Assembly (NCBI RefSeq): GCF_031822435.1
Contig: NZ_JAVQLW010000003.1
Coordinates: 310,001 to 374,000, forward strand
Source of the DNA: Paracoccus sp. MBLB3053
Lineage (GTDB): Bacteria; Pseudomonadota; Alphaproteobacteria; Rhodobacterales; Rhodobacteraceae
DNA length: 64,000 nt
Direction: 5' to 3'
Of the stretch, positions 1 through 8,149 are shown in pieces. The notes below the pieces were generated by a model, which was given only the letters and a program-made list of their open reading frames with translations, was not told the DNA's origin and did not search any database. Position numbers and translations under genes: made by a program. The first letter of the stretch is position 1, and each line of letters starts with the position of its first letter.

Positions 1-1
1 C

Positions 2-961
2 GTGGCGCCCTTGTCCCATGGCGCAGGTGTTCACCAGTTGACCCAGGTCGCGCGGGGCGTGAAGACCGTGCTGATGCCCAGCGAGAAGTTCGAGGTCGCG
101 ACGGTCTGGGAACTGGTTCGCGAATGGCGTGTGTCGACCATGTTCACGGTGCCCACGATACTCAAGCTGATGGTCGAACATCCGTCGGTCGCTGCGGCCG
201 ATACCTCGTCCTTGCGCTATGTGATCTATGCAGGCGCGCCCATGTACCGGGTCGATCAGCAGCAAGCGTTGCGTGTCCTGGGCAAGGTGCTCGTCCAATA
301 TTTCGGCCTTGGCGAATGCACCGGCAATATCACCGTCCTGCCCGCCCATCTGCACGAGGCTGAAGACGGCCCCACCGCCCGAATCGGAACATGCGGCCAT
401 GCCCGCACAGGGATCGAGATCCAGATCCAGGACGATGAGGGACATGAATTGCCCCCCGGCCAGACCGGCGAAATCTGCTGCATCGGGCCCGCCGTCTTCG
501 CCGGTTACTATCAGAACCCCGAGGCCAACGCGAAATCCTTCCGCAATGGCTGGTTCAGGACGGGCGATCTTGGCCATCTGGATGAACAAGGTTTTCTTTA
601 TATCACGGGTCGCCAGTCGGACATGTTCATATCGGGAGGATCGAACGTCTATCCACGCGAGATCGAGGAAAAGATCCTGACCCATCCCGCCATCAACGAG
701 GTTGCGGTGCTCGGGCTTCCCGACCCCCTGTGGGGCGAGGTCGGCTGGGCCGTCTGCGTTGCCTCCGGCCCTGTGCAGGAGGATGAACTGGCCGAATTCC
801 TCGACGGTAAGCTTTCCCGCTACAAGATGCCGAAGCGGTTCCTGTTCTGGGACGCCCTGCCCAAATCAGCCTATGGGAAGATCACCAAGAAGATGATCCG
901 TGAGGAAATCGAAACGCGCGGACTTCTGGCGCAAAGCAATGCGACGAAGGCTCCGGCGTGA
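2..961 (+). CDS. Acyl-CoA synthetase (AMP-forming), 5' end outside the window
   Basis: C-terminal 319 residues of an ANL-superfamily enzyme that activates a carboxylic acid to its acyl-AMP and then its CoA thioester in the cytoplasm. Visible landmarks are an A5-like segment YFGLGECTG (about residue 98), the TGDLG motif (about 187) followed by the hinge region GRQSD, the C-terminal-domain hallmark ISGGSNVYPREIEE, and a catalytic-type lysine in SAYGKITKK near residue 293. The P-loop-like A3 motif and the N-terminal half would lie upstream of base 1, so the GTG at position 2 is not the true start. The stop codon overlaps the GTG start of the next gene. The acid substrate cannot be read from this fragment; a fatty or aromatic acid is possible. 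Confidence 0.9.
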   Translation: MAPLSHGAGVHQLTQVARGVKTVLMPSEKFEVATVWELVREWRVSTMFTVPTILKLMVEHPSVAAADTSSLRYVIYAGAPMYRVDQQQALRVLGKVLVQYFGLGECTGNITVLPAHLHEAEDGPTARIGTCGHARTGIEIQIQDDEGHELPPGQTGEICCIGPAVFAGYYQNPEANAKSFRNGWFRTGDLGHLDEQGFLYITGRQSDMFISGGSNVYPREIEEKILTHPAINEVAVLGLPDPLWGEVGWAVCVASGPVQEDELAEFLDGKLSRYKMPKRFLFWDALPKSAYGKITKKMIREEIETRGLLAQSNATKAPA

Positions 962-1791
962 ACGCGCGAATGAAGCATCCCGGCCCGCGCGCAATCGAAC
1001 GGGTGATCGCGCGCCCAGCGGCCCTTCAGCGCATCTGCGGCGTCCTGAAGGCTGGCCAGAGTGTCATCGCGGCGGTCGGGGAGCTTTTTGCCGAAAAAGG
1101 GCTGAAAGGCGGTGTTGTGTTTCTCAGCGGTGTCACCTGCGCGCCCATTCGATATGTTCTGCCGGCGCTTTCCACGGATGGTCTGCATGCCGCGTGGTAT
1201 TCGCAGATCCATTCGCCCGACGGGCGATGGAGGCTGGCAAGCGCGACCGCCTCGGTCGGCTGGAAGGAGGGGGCGCCGTTCCTGCATTGCCACGGCATCT
1301 GGTCGGGGTCTGGCGAAACGGCCATGGGGCATCTTTTGCCATCCGACAGCGTCATCGCCGAGGATTGCCACGTTTCGGGCTTCGGGGCTCCTGCTGCGTG
1401 GTTCGAAGCCCTGCCCGATGCCGAAACGGCCTTCACCCTGTTCACTCCTCTGGGAGGGGAAGACGGAAACTCCCTTCTGGTCCGCATCCTTCCCGGCGAG
1501 GATGTCGTGACCGCGATCGAGAATGTCGCTGCCGCGCATGGCATCCTGAATGCGGGCCTGCACGCGGTCGGCAGCATCGACCATATCCGCTTTGCCGAGG
1601 GTCACCGGATGGATTGTCTTGCGACGGAACTCCACTTCAAGGGTGCCGAGCTTCGGGCTGGCAAGGCGCATATCGGCATCGAGGTGGTGGATATTCACGG
1701 AAACATCGCGCGGGGAACGCTGCTTCGAGGGGAAAATCCCGTCGGCGTCACGCTGGAACTGGTCATCGAAAACCGAAAGGAACTGCCATGA
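958..1791 (+). CDS. Tandem PPC/DUF296 domain protein
   Basis: A 277-residue cytoplasmic protein that reads as two PPC (plants and prokaryotes conserved, DUF296) domains in a row. The first (about residues 15-150) has the PFLHCHG segment typical of the metal-binding histidines of this fold. The second (about 155-275) contains RILPGEDVVTAI and HIGIEVVDIHGN, the usual opening and closing strands. Bacterial PPC proteins generally form metal-binding trimers and their biochemical role is unsettled. The GTG start at 958 overlaps the synthetase stop, and its own stop overlaps the next ATG, so the three genes are translationally coupled. An accessory role in the CoA-ester pathway is inferred only from position. 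Confidence 0.75.
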   Translation: MNARMKHPGPRAIERVIARPAALQRICGVLKAGQSVIAAVGELFAEKGLKGGVVFLSGVTCAPIRYVLPALSTDGLHAAWYSQIHSPDGRWRLASATASVGWKEGAPFLHCHGIWSGSGETAMGHLLPSDSVIAEDCHVSGFGAPAAWFEALPDAETAFTLFTPLGGEDGNSLLVRILPGEDVVTAIENVAAAHGILNAGLHAVGSIDHIRFAEGHRMDCLATELHFKGAELRAGKAHIGIEVVDIHGNIARGTLLRGENPVGVTLELVIENRKELP

Positions 1792-2552
1792 GCAAAGTCG
1801 CCATCGTCACCGGTGGATGCCGGGGAATCGGCCTTGCCACCACCGAGATCTTTCTTGAACAGGGCTGGCGCGTGGTCATGGTCGATCGCGATACTGACGA
1901 ACTGAAAGCGGCATCGTCACAGCTTGAGAACGTGCTTCCGATCGATGCGGACATCTCGGACCCGGCCCAGGTCGAGCGCATGATGACCGAGGCGCTGGCC
2001 GCCTATGGCCGGGTCGACGCGCTGATCAACAATGCCGGGGTCGCGCTGTTCTCGCGTGCGGGTCGTACCAGTTTCGAGGAATGGCGCGAGGTCATGTCGA
2101 CAAATCTTGATGGCGTGTTCCTTTGCACGCAGGCCGCCACGCCTGCCCTTGCCCAGACCAAGGGGGCCATCGTCAATATCGCCTCGATCTCGGGGCTGCG
2201 CGCGTCGACTTTACGGGTGGCCTATGGGACGTCCAAGGCGGCGGTGATCCACCTGACAAAGCAATTCTCGGCCGAACTGGGCGAGTTGGGCATTCGCGTC
2301 AACTGTGTCGCACCCGGCCCCGTCAGGACCAAGCTCGCGATGGCCGTCCACGCGCCCGAGATTATCTCGGCCTATTATGACGCCATTCCGCTGAACCGTT
2401 ACGGCGAGACGCGCGAGATCGCGGAAGCGATCGTGTTTCTTTGCTCCGACAAGGCCAGCTTCGTTTCGGGACAGACTTTGGCGGTGGATGGCGGGTTCGA
2501 TGCGACCGGCGTTGGCCTGCCCGCCCTGCGCCGCGAGAACGAACCCGCCTGA
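1788..2552 (+). CDS. Short-chain dehydrogenase/reductase (SDR)
   Basis: A 254-residue classical SDR, an NAD(P)-dependent oxidoreductase. It shows the cofactor motif TGGCRGIG (about residues 8-15), NNAG (about 80), and the catalytic Ser in NIASIS with YGTSK (Tyr/Lys) around residues 145-160. The ATG overlaps the upstream TGA (ATGA), which fixes this start over the in-frame upstream extension. The closing segment FVSGQTLAVDGG is typical of FabG-like members. Substrate unknown; context suggests a hydroxyacyl or alcohol intermediate of the pathway opened by the acyl-CoA synthetase. Confidence 0.85.
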   Translation: MSKVAIVTGGCRGIGLATTEIFLEQGWRVVMVDRDTDELKAASSQLENVLPIDADISDPAQVERMMTEALAAYGRVDALINNAGVALFSRAGRTSFEEWREVMSTNLDGVFLCTQAATPALAQTKGAIVNIASISGLRASTLRVAYGTSKAAVIHLTKQFSAELGELGIRVNCVAPGPVRTKLAMAVHAPEIISAYYDAIPLNRYGETREIAEAIVFLCSDKASFVSGQTLAVDGGFDATGVGLPALRRENEPA

Positions 2553-2608
2553 ATGCCCGATCCCCGACGGATCGCCGTTCATCCGCCGGGTGCAGCGACA
2601 AGTTCGGC

Positions 2609-2629
2609 CTGCCCCTGATCCAGGGGCAG
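2609..2629. terminator. Hairpin between convergent genes
   Basis: A perfect 9-bp inverted repeat, CTGCCCCTG and CAGGGGCAG around a 3-nt loop, lies between the stop of the SDR gene (2552) and that of the ABC ATPase (2644) on the other strand. There is no clear T-run on either side, so intrinsic termination is only possible. Confidence 0.4.
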
Positions 2630-2643
2630 ACCGTCACTTGGGG

Positions 2644-4449
2644 TCACTGGACCACCAGATGCCCATCGCCTAGGTCGGTCCATTCACGCCTGGGCGGCAC
2701 GAAATCGGGGGCCCGGACCGGGCTTTTCAGCTCATCCACGGCCAATCTGCGCCTGAAGCCCCGCCTGGCGGGATCCGGCACCGGAACCGCTGAAATCAGC
2801 TTCCTGGTATAGGGATGTCTCGGATCTCCGAAGATCGCTTCACGCGGCCCGATTTCGACGATCTCACCCAGATACATGACTGCGACGCGGTGGCTGACAC
2901 GTTCGACAACTGCCATGTCGTGGGAAATGAAAAGATAAGCGATCCCCAACCTTTCCTGCAGGTCCATGAGCAGATTGCAGACCTGCGCCTTGATCGAGAC
3001 ATCCAGTGCCGAGACGCTTTCATCCGCGACGATGACCTTGGGTTTCAGGCCCAGGACACGCGCGATTGCCACCCGCTGACGCTGGCCACCCGAGAATTCG
3101 TGCGGGTATCGGTCCATCATCGACGGGTCGAGCCCGACCTGTTCCAGCAGGTCTGCCGTCGCCTGGCGGGCCTCGCGGCGCCCGGCGATACCATGCTTCA
3201 GAAGCGGTTCGGCAACTGTCTGGCCCACCGTCATGCGGGGGTTGAGGCTCGAATAGGGGTCCTGGAAAATCATCTGGCCGGATCGGCGCATCCGACGCAG
3301 ATCGGCGCCTCGCAGATCGGGAACATCGAAGCCGTCAAGCTGCACATCACCGGACCGTGGTTCCACAAGTCGCAGGACCGACCTGCCTGTCGTGGACTTG
3401 CCGCAACCGGATTCCCCGACCAGCGACAATGTCTCGCCTGCCCAAAGATCGAACGAGACATTCTCGACCGCGTGGACATTGCCCTTGGGGCGGCCAAGCA
3501 GGTCCTTGCCGACGGCGAAACGCGTGACGAGATTGCGCACCGACAAGACTGGCGTATCAGTTCGGTCGACCTGCCGGCACAGGGGCTGCGACGGTGCAAT
3601 CTGACCATTCGACATGTCCACGACCGGGAAGCGCAGCGGAGCGGGCACGCCTTGCATCGAACCCAGTTTCGGCACGGCAGACAGCAATGCGCGGGTATAG
3701 GGGTGGTGTGCGGCCGTGAAAATTTGTTCCGTCGGACCGGTTTCGACGCAATCTCCCCGAAACATGACGACGGTGCGGTCAGCGATCTCGGCCACGACGC
3801 CCATGTCATGGGTGATGAACAGGACGGCCATGCCGGTTTCCTGCTGCAGATCCTTGATCAGATCCAGGATCTGGCCTTGGATCGTCACATCCAGCGCGGT
3901 GGTCGGCTCATCGGCGATGAGCAGGCGCGGCCGCGAGGCAAGCGCCATGGCGATCATGACCCGTTGGCGCATCCCACCCGAGAACTGGTGCGGATATTCG
4001 TCGATCCGGGTTTGGGCATTCGGGATTCGCACCCGCTCCATCAGCTTCAGCACCTCGGCCCGGATCTCGGCCTTGCCCATCGGGCTGTGCCGGGCAAGCA
4101 CCTCGCCGATTTGCACCCCGACGGTAAAGACCGGGTTGAGCGAGGTCATCGGTTCCTGAAAGATCATCGCGATCTCATTGCCGCGGATCGCTTGCATCCG
4201 ATCCTCGCCGAGGCCAAGCAGTTCTCGGCCGTTCAGGCGGATTTCGCCTGAGACACGCGACCGCTTTGGGTCGAGCAGTTGCAGGATCGAAAGCGATGTC
4301 ACGCTTTTCCCCGAGCCGCTTTCGCCCACGATCGCGACCGTTTCGCCCGGGGAAACATCGAAGGACACGTCACGCACCACGTCCTTCCAGCCCTGCGCTG
4401 TGCGGAACGCCGTGGTCAGGCCGCGGACGGAAAGGACAGGCTCGGCCAT
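2644..4449 (-). CDS. gsiA: Fused peptide/glutathione ABC transporter ATPase (GsiA-like)
   Basis: A 601-residue fusion of two DppD/DppF-type ATPase domains that powers an inner-membrane importer. Each half has a Walker A (GESGSGKS near residue 43; GESGCGKS in the second half), an ABC signature (FSGGMRQR; FSGGQRQR) and a Walker B (LLIADEPTT; VIVADESVS; the second has Ser where the first has Pro). Each half ends in the Opp/Dpp C-terminal segment with HPYTR. Length and fusion match E. coli GsiA, the glutathione importer ATPase. The ATG at 4449 lies one base after the gamma-glutamyltransferase stop and gives MAEPVLSVRGL; an upstream ATG at 4467 would add six residues. It is the last gene of the operon. 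Confidence 0.9.
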   Translation of the reverse strand: MAEPVLSVRGLTTAFRTAQGWKDVVRDVSFDVSPGETVAIVGESGSGKSVTSLSILQLLDPKRSRVSGEIRLNGRELLGLGEDRMQAIRGNEIAMIFQEPMTSLNPVFTVGVQIGEVLARHSPMGKAEIRAEVLKLMERVRIPNAQTRIDEYPHQFSGGMRQRVMIAMALASRPRLLIADEPTTALDVTIQGQILDLIKDLQQETGMAVLFITHDMGVVAEIADRTVVMFRGDCVETGPTEQIFTAAHHPYTRALLSAVPKLGSMQGVPAPLRFPVVDMSNGQIAPSQPLCRQVDRTDTPVLSVRNLVTRFAVGKDLLGRPKGNVHAVENVSFDLWAGETLSLVGESGCGKSTTGRSVLRLVEPRSGDVQLDGFDVPDLRGADLRRMRRSGQMIFQDPYSSLNPRMTVGQTVAEPLLKHGIAGRREARQATADLLEQVGLDPSMMDRYPHEFSGGQRQRVAIARVLGLKPKVIVADESVSALDVSIKAQVCNLLMDLQERLGIAYLFISHDMAVVERVSHRVAVMYLGEIVEIGPREAIFGDPRHPYTRKLISAVPVPDPARRGFRRRLAVDELKSPVRAPDFVPPRREWTDLGDGHLVVQ

Positions 4450-4450
4450 C

Positions 4451-6232
4451 TCAGCGCCCTGCCGCATAGGCCTGCATCAATCGCGGGGTAGCAGCGGCGC
4501 GCAGCAATCCCGATGGTTCGCGCCGGGCGGCGGTCAGCCGTCCGATATCCCAATCCCCGGCGACGGTGACCAGATGCCCCCGGCGGCGCAGCTCGGCGAT
4601 CGTCGTCTTGCCGACCCGGCCTTCGATCAACATGCCACCGGGCGAGCAGGTCCGAGGATGAAAGGATGCCGGAAAATGCGTCGAGTGATAGAGCGGCGCG
4701 TCGATCGCCGCCTGCAGATTGGTTTCATGATGAGCGTAGCGCAGGAAGAACGCGAGTTGCCACTGATCCTGCTGATCGCCGCCCGGCGTGCCGAAAGCCA
4801 GAAGCGGCTTGCCATCCCTGAGCGCAAGGGATGGCGTCAGCGTGGTTCTGGGCCGTTTGCCCGGTGCAAGCGATGTGGGAAGACCGTCCTCAAGCCAGAA
4901 CATCTGGGCCCGGCTGTTCAGGCAGAAGCCCAGTTCGGGGATTACCGGGGAGCTTTGCAGCCAGCCGCCCGAAGGCGTCGTGGAAACCATGTTGCCCCAG
5001 CGATCGATCACGTCGATATGGACCGTATCGCCGCGCCTTTCCGAAAGATGCGCCATGGTGGGTTCATAGACCGCACCCGTGCCCATTCCTGCAAGCATCC
5101 GCATCGTCCGATCGCGCTGACCTTCGAAGCCGGGCACGGTGCCCGGTCGCAGCTCCATCGAGGCGCGCTCGCCGATCTGGGTTCGTCGGTGGGCGGCATA
5201 GGGCTCCGAGAGAAGCGTCTCCATCGGCACGTCATGGAAATCGGGATCGCCGTAATAGACTTCACGATCGGCATAGGCGAGCTTCATCGCCTCGATGACC
5301 GTATGAATGTAATCGGGCCCGTTCGGGTCCATCGTCGCCAGATCGAAACCTTCTAGGATCTTCAGCCCCTGCAGCAGGACTGGACCTTGGCCCCAGGGGC
5401 CGGTCTTGGCGATCGTCCAGTCATGATACGTGCCGAATTGGGGCTCTTCCACCGTGGCGTGCCATCCCGACATGTCTTCTGCGGTAAGGACGCCGCGATG
5501 CCGCTCGCCGGAGCCGTCCATCACCTCGGTTTCGCGGCAATAGCGGTCGATGGCCTCGGCGACGAACCCCTTGTAGAAGGCGTGGCGGGCAGCTTCGATC
5601 CCCGCATCACGGCCCGAGGCGGCATCTGCCTCGTCCAGAATGCGGCGCCAGGTACGGGCGAGGACCGGATTTCGGAACATGCTTTGTGCCGCGGGAACTT
5701 CGTCCCCCGGCATCCAGGTTTCCGCCGAGCTGGGCCACTCGGTCCGGAAGAAATCGGCAAGCTCTGCGATTGTGCCCGAAACGCGCGCCAGCAGGGGATG
5801 GCCGTGTTCGGCGTAGAAGATCGCCGGTTCAAGCACTTCGCGCAGGGTCATGGAACCATAGTCGCGCAGCATCAGCATCCAGCCGTCGAATGCGCCGGGA
5901 ATGACCGTCGCCAGCAGACCGTTTCCGGGGATCAGGTCAAGCCCCTCGGACTTGTAGCGCGCGATGCTTGCCCCGGACGGAGCCGGGCCCTGCGCGCAGA
6001 TCACTTCGGTGCGGCCCGTCGCTGCCGAATGGATGATCGCGGGCAGATCGCCACCCGGCCCGTTCAGATGGGGTTCGACCACCTGCAGCACGAAACCCGT
6101 GGCCACGGCGGCATCGAAAGCATTGCCGCCCTTTTCAAGAATGCTCATCCCGACGGCGGTCGCGATCCAATGCGTCGACGTGACGACGCCGAAAGTTCCG
6201 AGCAGTTCCGGGCGTGTGGTGAATTCCGTCAT
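4451..6232 (-). CDS. ggt: Gamma-glutamyltransferase (first copy)
   Basis: A 593-residue Ntn-hydrolase that cleaves gamma-glutamyl bonds, for example in glutathione. The N-terminal pattern GGNAFDAAVATG and the glycine-rich NGPGGD are typical of the large subunit. The autocatalytic processing site is Thr403 in GDTVHIDVIDRWGN, the expected start of the small subunit. The small subunit carries LAPGKRPRTTLTPS and GTPGGDQQDQ. No convincing N-terminal signal peptide is visible, so a cytoplasmic location acting on imported gamma-glutamyl peptides is more likely than the periplasmic location of E. coli Ggt. An AAGGA ribosome site precedes the ATG. It sits between the permease gene and the ATPase gene of the same importer. 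Confidence 0.92.
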   Translation of the reverse strand: MTEFTTRPELLGTFGVVTSTHWIATAVGMSILEKGGNAFDAAVATGFVLQVVEPHLNGPGGDLPAIIHSAATGRTEVICAQGPAPSGASIARYKSEGLDLIPGNGLLATVIPGAFDGWMLMLRDYGSMTLREVLEPAIFYAEHGHPLLARVSGTIAELADFFRTEWPSSAETWMPGDEVPAAQSMFRNPVLARTWRRILDEADAASGRDAGIEAARHAFYKGFVAEAIDRYCRETEVMDGSGERHRGVLTAEDMSGWHATVEEPQFGTYHDWTIAKTGPWGQGPVLLQGLKILEGFDLATMDPNGPDYIHTVIEAMKLAYADREVYYGDPDFHDVPMETLLSEPYAAHRRTQIGERASMELRPGTVPGFEGQRDRTMRMLAGMGTGAVYEPTMAHLSERRGDTVHIDVIDRWGNMVSTTPSGGWLQSSPVIPELGFCLNSRAQMFWLEDGLPTSLAPGKRPRTTLTPSLALRDGKPLLAFGTPGGDQQDQWQLAFFLRYAHHETNLQAAIDAPLYHSTHFPASFHPRTCSPGGMLIEGRVGKTTIAELRRRGHLVTVAGDWDIGRLTAARREPSGLLRAAATPRLMQAYAAGR

Positions 6233-6247
6233 TTCAGGTCCTTGAAA

Positions 6248-7117
6248 TCAGTGTTCGCGAGGGTCCAGCGCATCGCGCAGCCCGTCGCCAAGAAGGTTGA
6301 AGCCGATCACCACTAGGAAGATCGCGGCACCGGGCCACAGGGCCATCCAGGGGGCTTGAGAAAGAAAGTTCTTCGCCACGTTAAGCATCGACCCCCAACT
6401 GGGTGCCGGGGCTTGCTGCCCGAGGCCAAGAAAGGATAGCGAGGCCTCGGCTATGATCGCGGTCGCGATGGTCAGCGTCGCCTGCACGATGATGGGAGGC
6501 GCGATATTGGGCAGGATATAGCGCGACATGATGTCGAAATGCCCCAGCCCGATCGAACGAGCCCCCTCGACATAATCCTCGGTCCGGACGGAAAGAACCT
6601 GGCCCCGGGTCAACCGGATGAAGACGGGCATGGCGGAAAGCCCGATCGCGATCATGGCATTCGCAAGGCTCGGGCCGAGAAACGCGGCAAGGGCGATCGC
6701 CATGATGAGAAAGGGCATGGCAAGCAGTGCGTCCGTGAAGCGCGAAATCACCGTATCGACCCAGCCGCCAAAATAGCCGGCGGCCAGACCGATCGGAACG
6801 CCCGTCGCGACGGCAATCGCGACCGAAATGACGCCTGCCATCAGCGAAGCACGCGCGCCCCAGATCATGCGCGAAAGCACATCCCGGCCGATATCGTCGG
6901 TGCCGAACCAATGTTCGGCCGAAGGAGGCTTTCGGATCGCCGTCCAGCTCGTGGCCAAAGGATCGGGGATCGGGAGCAGCGGAGCCATGAGCGCCAGCAA
7001 CACGAAGAAACCGACGATGGCCGCCCCGACCAGGGCTGCGGGGCTGCGTCGGAATTTGCCCCACACCCGATTACCCATGCGGGCGGAGCCCACCGCATTC
7101 GACTCGATGGCAGTCAT
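6248..7117 (-). CDS. gsiD: Peptide/glutathione ABC transporter permease (DppC/GsiD type)
   Basis: A 289-residue inner-membrane permease with the N-terminal segment (RRSPAALVGAAIVGFFVLLALMA) and PLATSW typical of DppC-like subunits, five or six hydrophobic spans, and the EAA loop EGARSIGLGHFDIMSRYILPN that docks to the ATPase. The ATG at 7117 overlaps the stop of the upstream permease (ATGA) and excludes a longer in-frame start. It pairs with the DppB-type permease encoded immediately upstream. Confidence 0.9.
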   Translation of the reverse strand: MTAIESNAVGSARMGNRVWGKFRRSPAALVGAAIVGFFVLLALMAPLLPIPDPLATSWTAIRKPPSAEHWFGTDDIGRDVLSRMIWGARASLMAGVISVAIAVATGVPIGLAAGYFGGWVDTVISRFTDALLAMPFLIMAIALAAFLGPSLANAMIAIGLSAMPVFIRLTRGQVLSVRTEDYVEGARSIGLGHFDIMSRYILPNIAPPIIVQATLTIATAIIAEASLSFLGLGQQAPAPSWGSMLNVAKNFLSQAPWMALWPGAAIFLVVIGFNLLGDGLRDALDPREH

Positions 7118-8061
7118 AGCGCGGTCCTCATGCGGGGGTTGAGAAGGACATAAAGGACATCCGCCAGCAGGTTCATCAGCAAGAAGCCGATGGCGGTGCA
7201 CAAGACGACCCCCTGCACGACTGCGTAATCCCGGTTGAAGACAGCATCTACGGTGAGCTTGCCGAAACCCGGAATGGTGAAGATCTGCTCGGTCAGGACC
7301 GCACCGGCCAGAAGCTCGCCGAAAAGCAATGCGGTCAGCGTGATGATGGGCAGGAGCGCGTTGCGAAAGCCGTGCTTCATCACCACCTCGCGCCGGGACA
7401 GCCCCTTTGCCTTTGCAGTACGGATGTAATCCGTCCCGAGCACGCCCAGCATGGCGGACCGCGTATGCCGCATCAGGGTCGCCGCCAGCGCCGTTCCCAG
7501 GACGAAAGCGGGCATCAGCATGGTCTGGATCGATCGGACCGGATCGACAAAGGGGGATTCGTAGCCAGAGGCCGGCAGCCAGCCAAGCCTGACCGATACA
7601 AGCAGGATCAGCATGATCCCCAGCCAGAAATTCGGGATCGACAGCCCAGAAAGAGCGACGATATTCGCGATCCAGTCAATCGGCCCACCCTTCCTCACGG
7701 CTGCGAGGATGCCGGCGGGAATGCCGATCAGCAGGGCAAACAGCATCGACATGATCGCAAGCTGGATGGTCACCGGCAGCTTCTGGGCGATCAGTTCAAG
7801 GACCGGCTGACCTGTCCTGAGTGAGGTCCCGAAATCGCCGGTCATGACCCCGCCCAGCCAGCGCAGGTATTGCACGGCAAAGGGATCGTTCAGGTGATAT
7901 TGTTCGCGAAGGAATTCCAGGGTCGCGGGGTCGCGTTCCTCGCCTGCCAGGGCAAGCACCGGATCGCCCGGCAGCAGTTTCTGAAGCGAGAATACCAGCA
8001 GCGATACGATCAGCAGCGTGGGCAGGGCCACGAGGACGCGCTTGAGGATGAAGATCAGCAT
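7114..8061 (-). CDS. gsiC: Peptide/glutathione ABC transporter permease (DppB/GsiC type)
   Basis: A 315-residue inner-membrane permease. The opening FILKRVLVALPTLLIVSLLVFSLQ and the LLPGDPV motif are standard for DppB/GsiC proteins. The EAA loop reads RTAKAKGLSRREVVMKHGFRNALLP, and six hydrophobic spans are apparent. It follows the binding-protein gene after an 88-nt gap that contains a strong hairpin. Confidence 0.9.
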   Translation of the reverse strand: MLIFILKRVLVALPTLLIVSLLVFSLQKLLPGDPVLALAGEERDPATLEFLREQYHLNDPFAVQYLRWLGGVMTGDFGTSLRTGQPVLELIAQKLPVTIQLAIMSMLFALLIGIPAGILAAVRKGGPIDWIANIVALSGLSIPNFWLGIMLILLVSVRLGWLPASGYESPFVDPVRSIQTMLMPAFVLGTALAATLMRHTRSAMLGVLGTDYIRTAKAKGLSRREVVMKHGFRNALLPIITLTALLFGELLAGAVLTEQIFTIPGFGKLTVDAVFNRDYAVVQGVVLCTAIGFLLMNLLADVLYVLLNPRMRTAL

Positions 8062-8104
8062 GAACAGGCTCTGGTCCTTGGCCGGCAGTTTCAGCCGGCA
8101 GTTC

Positions 8105-8133
8105 GGGAAGGCGGCGGGATAAGCCGCCTTCCC
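8105..8133 (-). other. Intercistronic hairpin after the binding-protein gene
   Basis: A perfect 11-bp inverted repeat (GGGAAGGCGGC and GCCGCCTTCCC, 7-nt loop) lies directly after the stop of the substrate-binding-protein gene and before the permease gene. There is no T-run, so it looks more like a 3'-end stabiliser or partial attenuator that would keep binding-protein mRNA in excess. A short direct repeat, GCCGGCAGTT, occurs just downstream at 8081-8090 and 8094-8103. Confidence 0.6.
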
Positions 8134-8149
8134 CGCATTGGCAGGATGG

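Noticed and set aside
900..1787. Upstream extension of the SDR gene to position 900
   Set aside because: It overlaps the PPC-domain gene in another frame; the ATG at 1788 overlaps the preceding stop and begins exactly at the SDR nucleotide-binding strand.
2815..4251. A 478-codon plus-strand open frame
   Set aside because: It is antisense to the fused ABC ATPase, which carries two complete sets of Walker and signature motifs.
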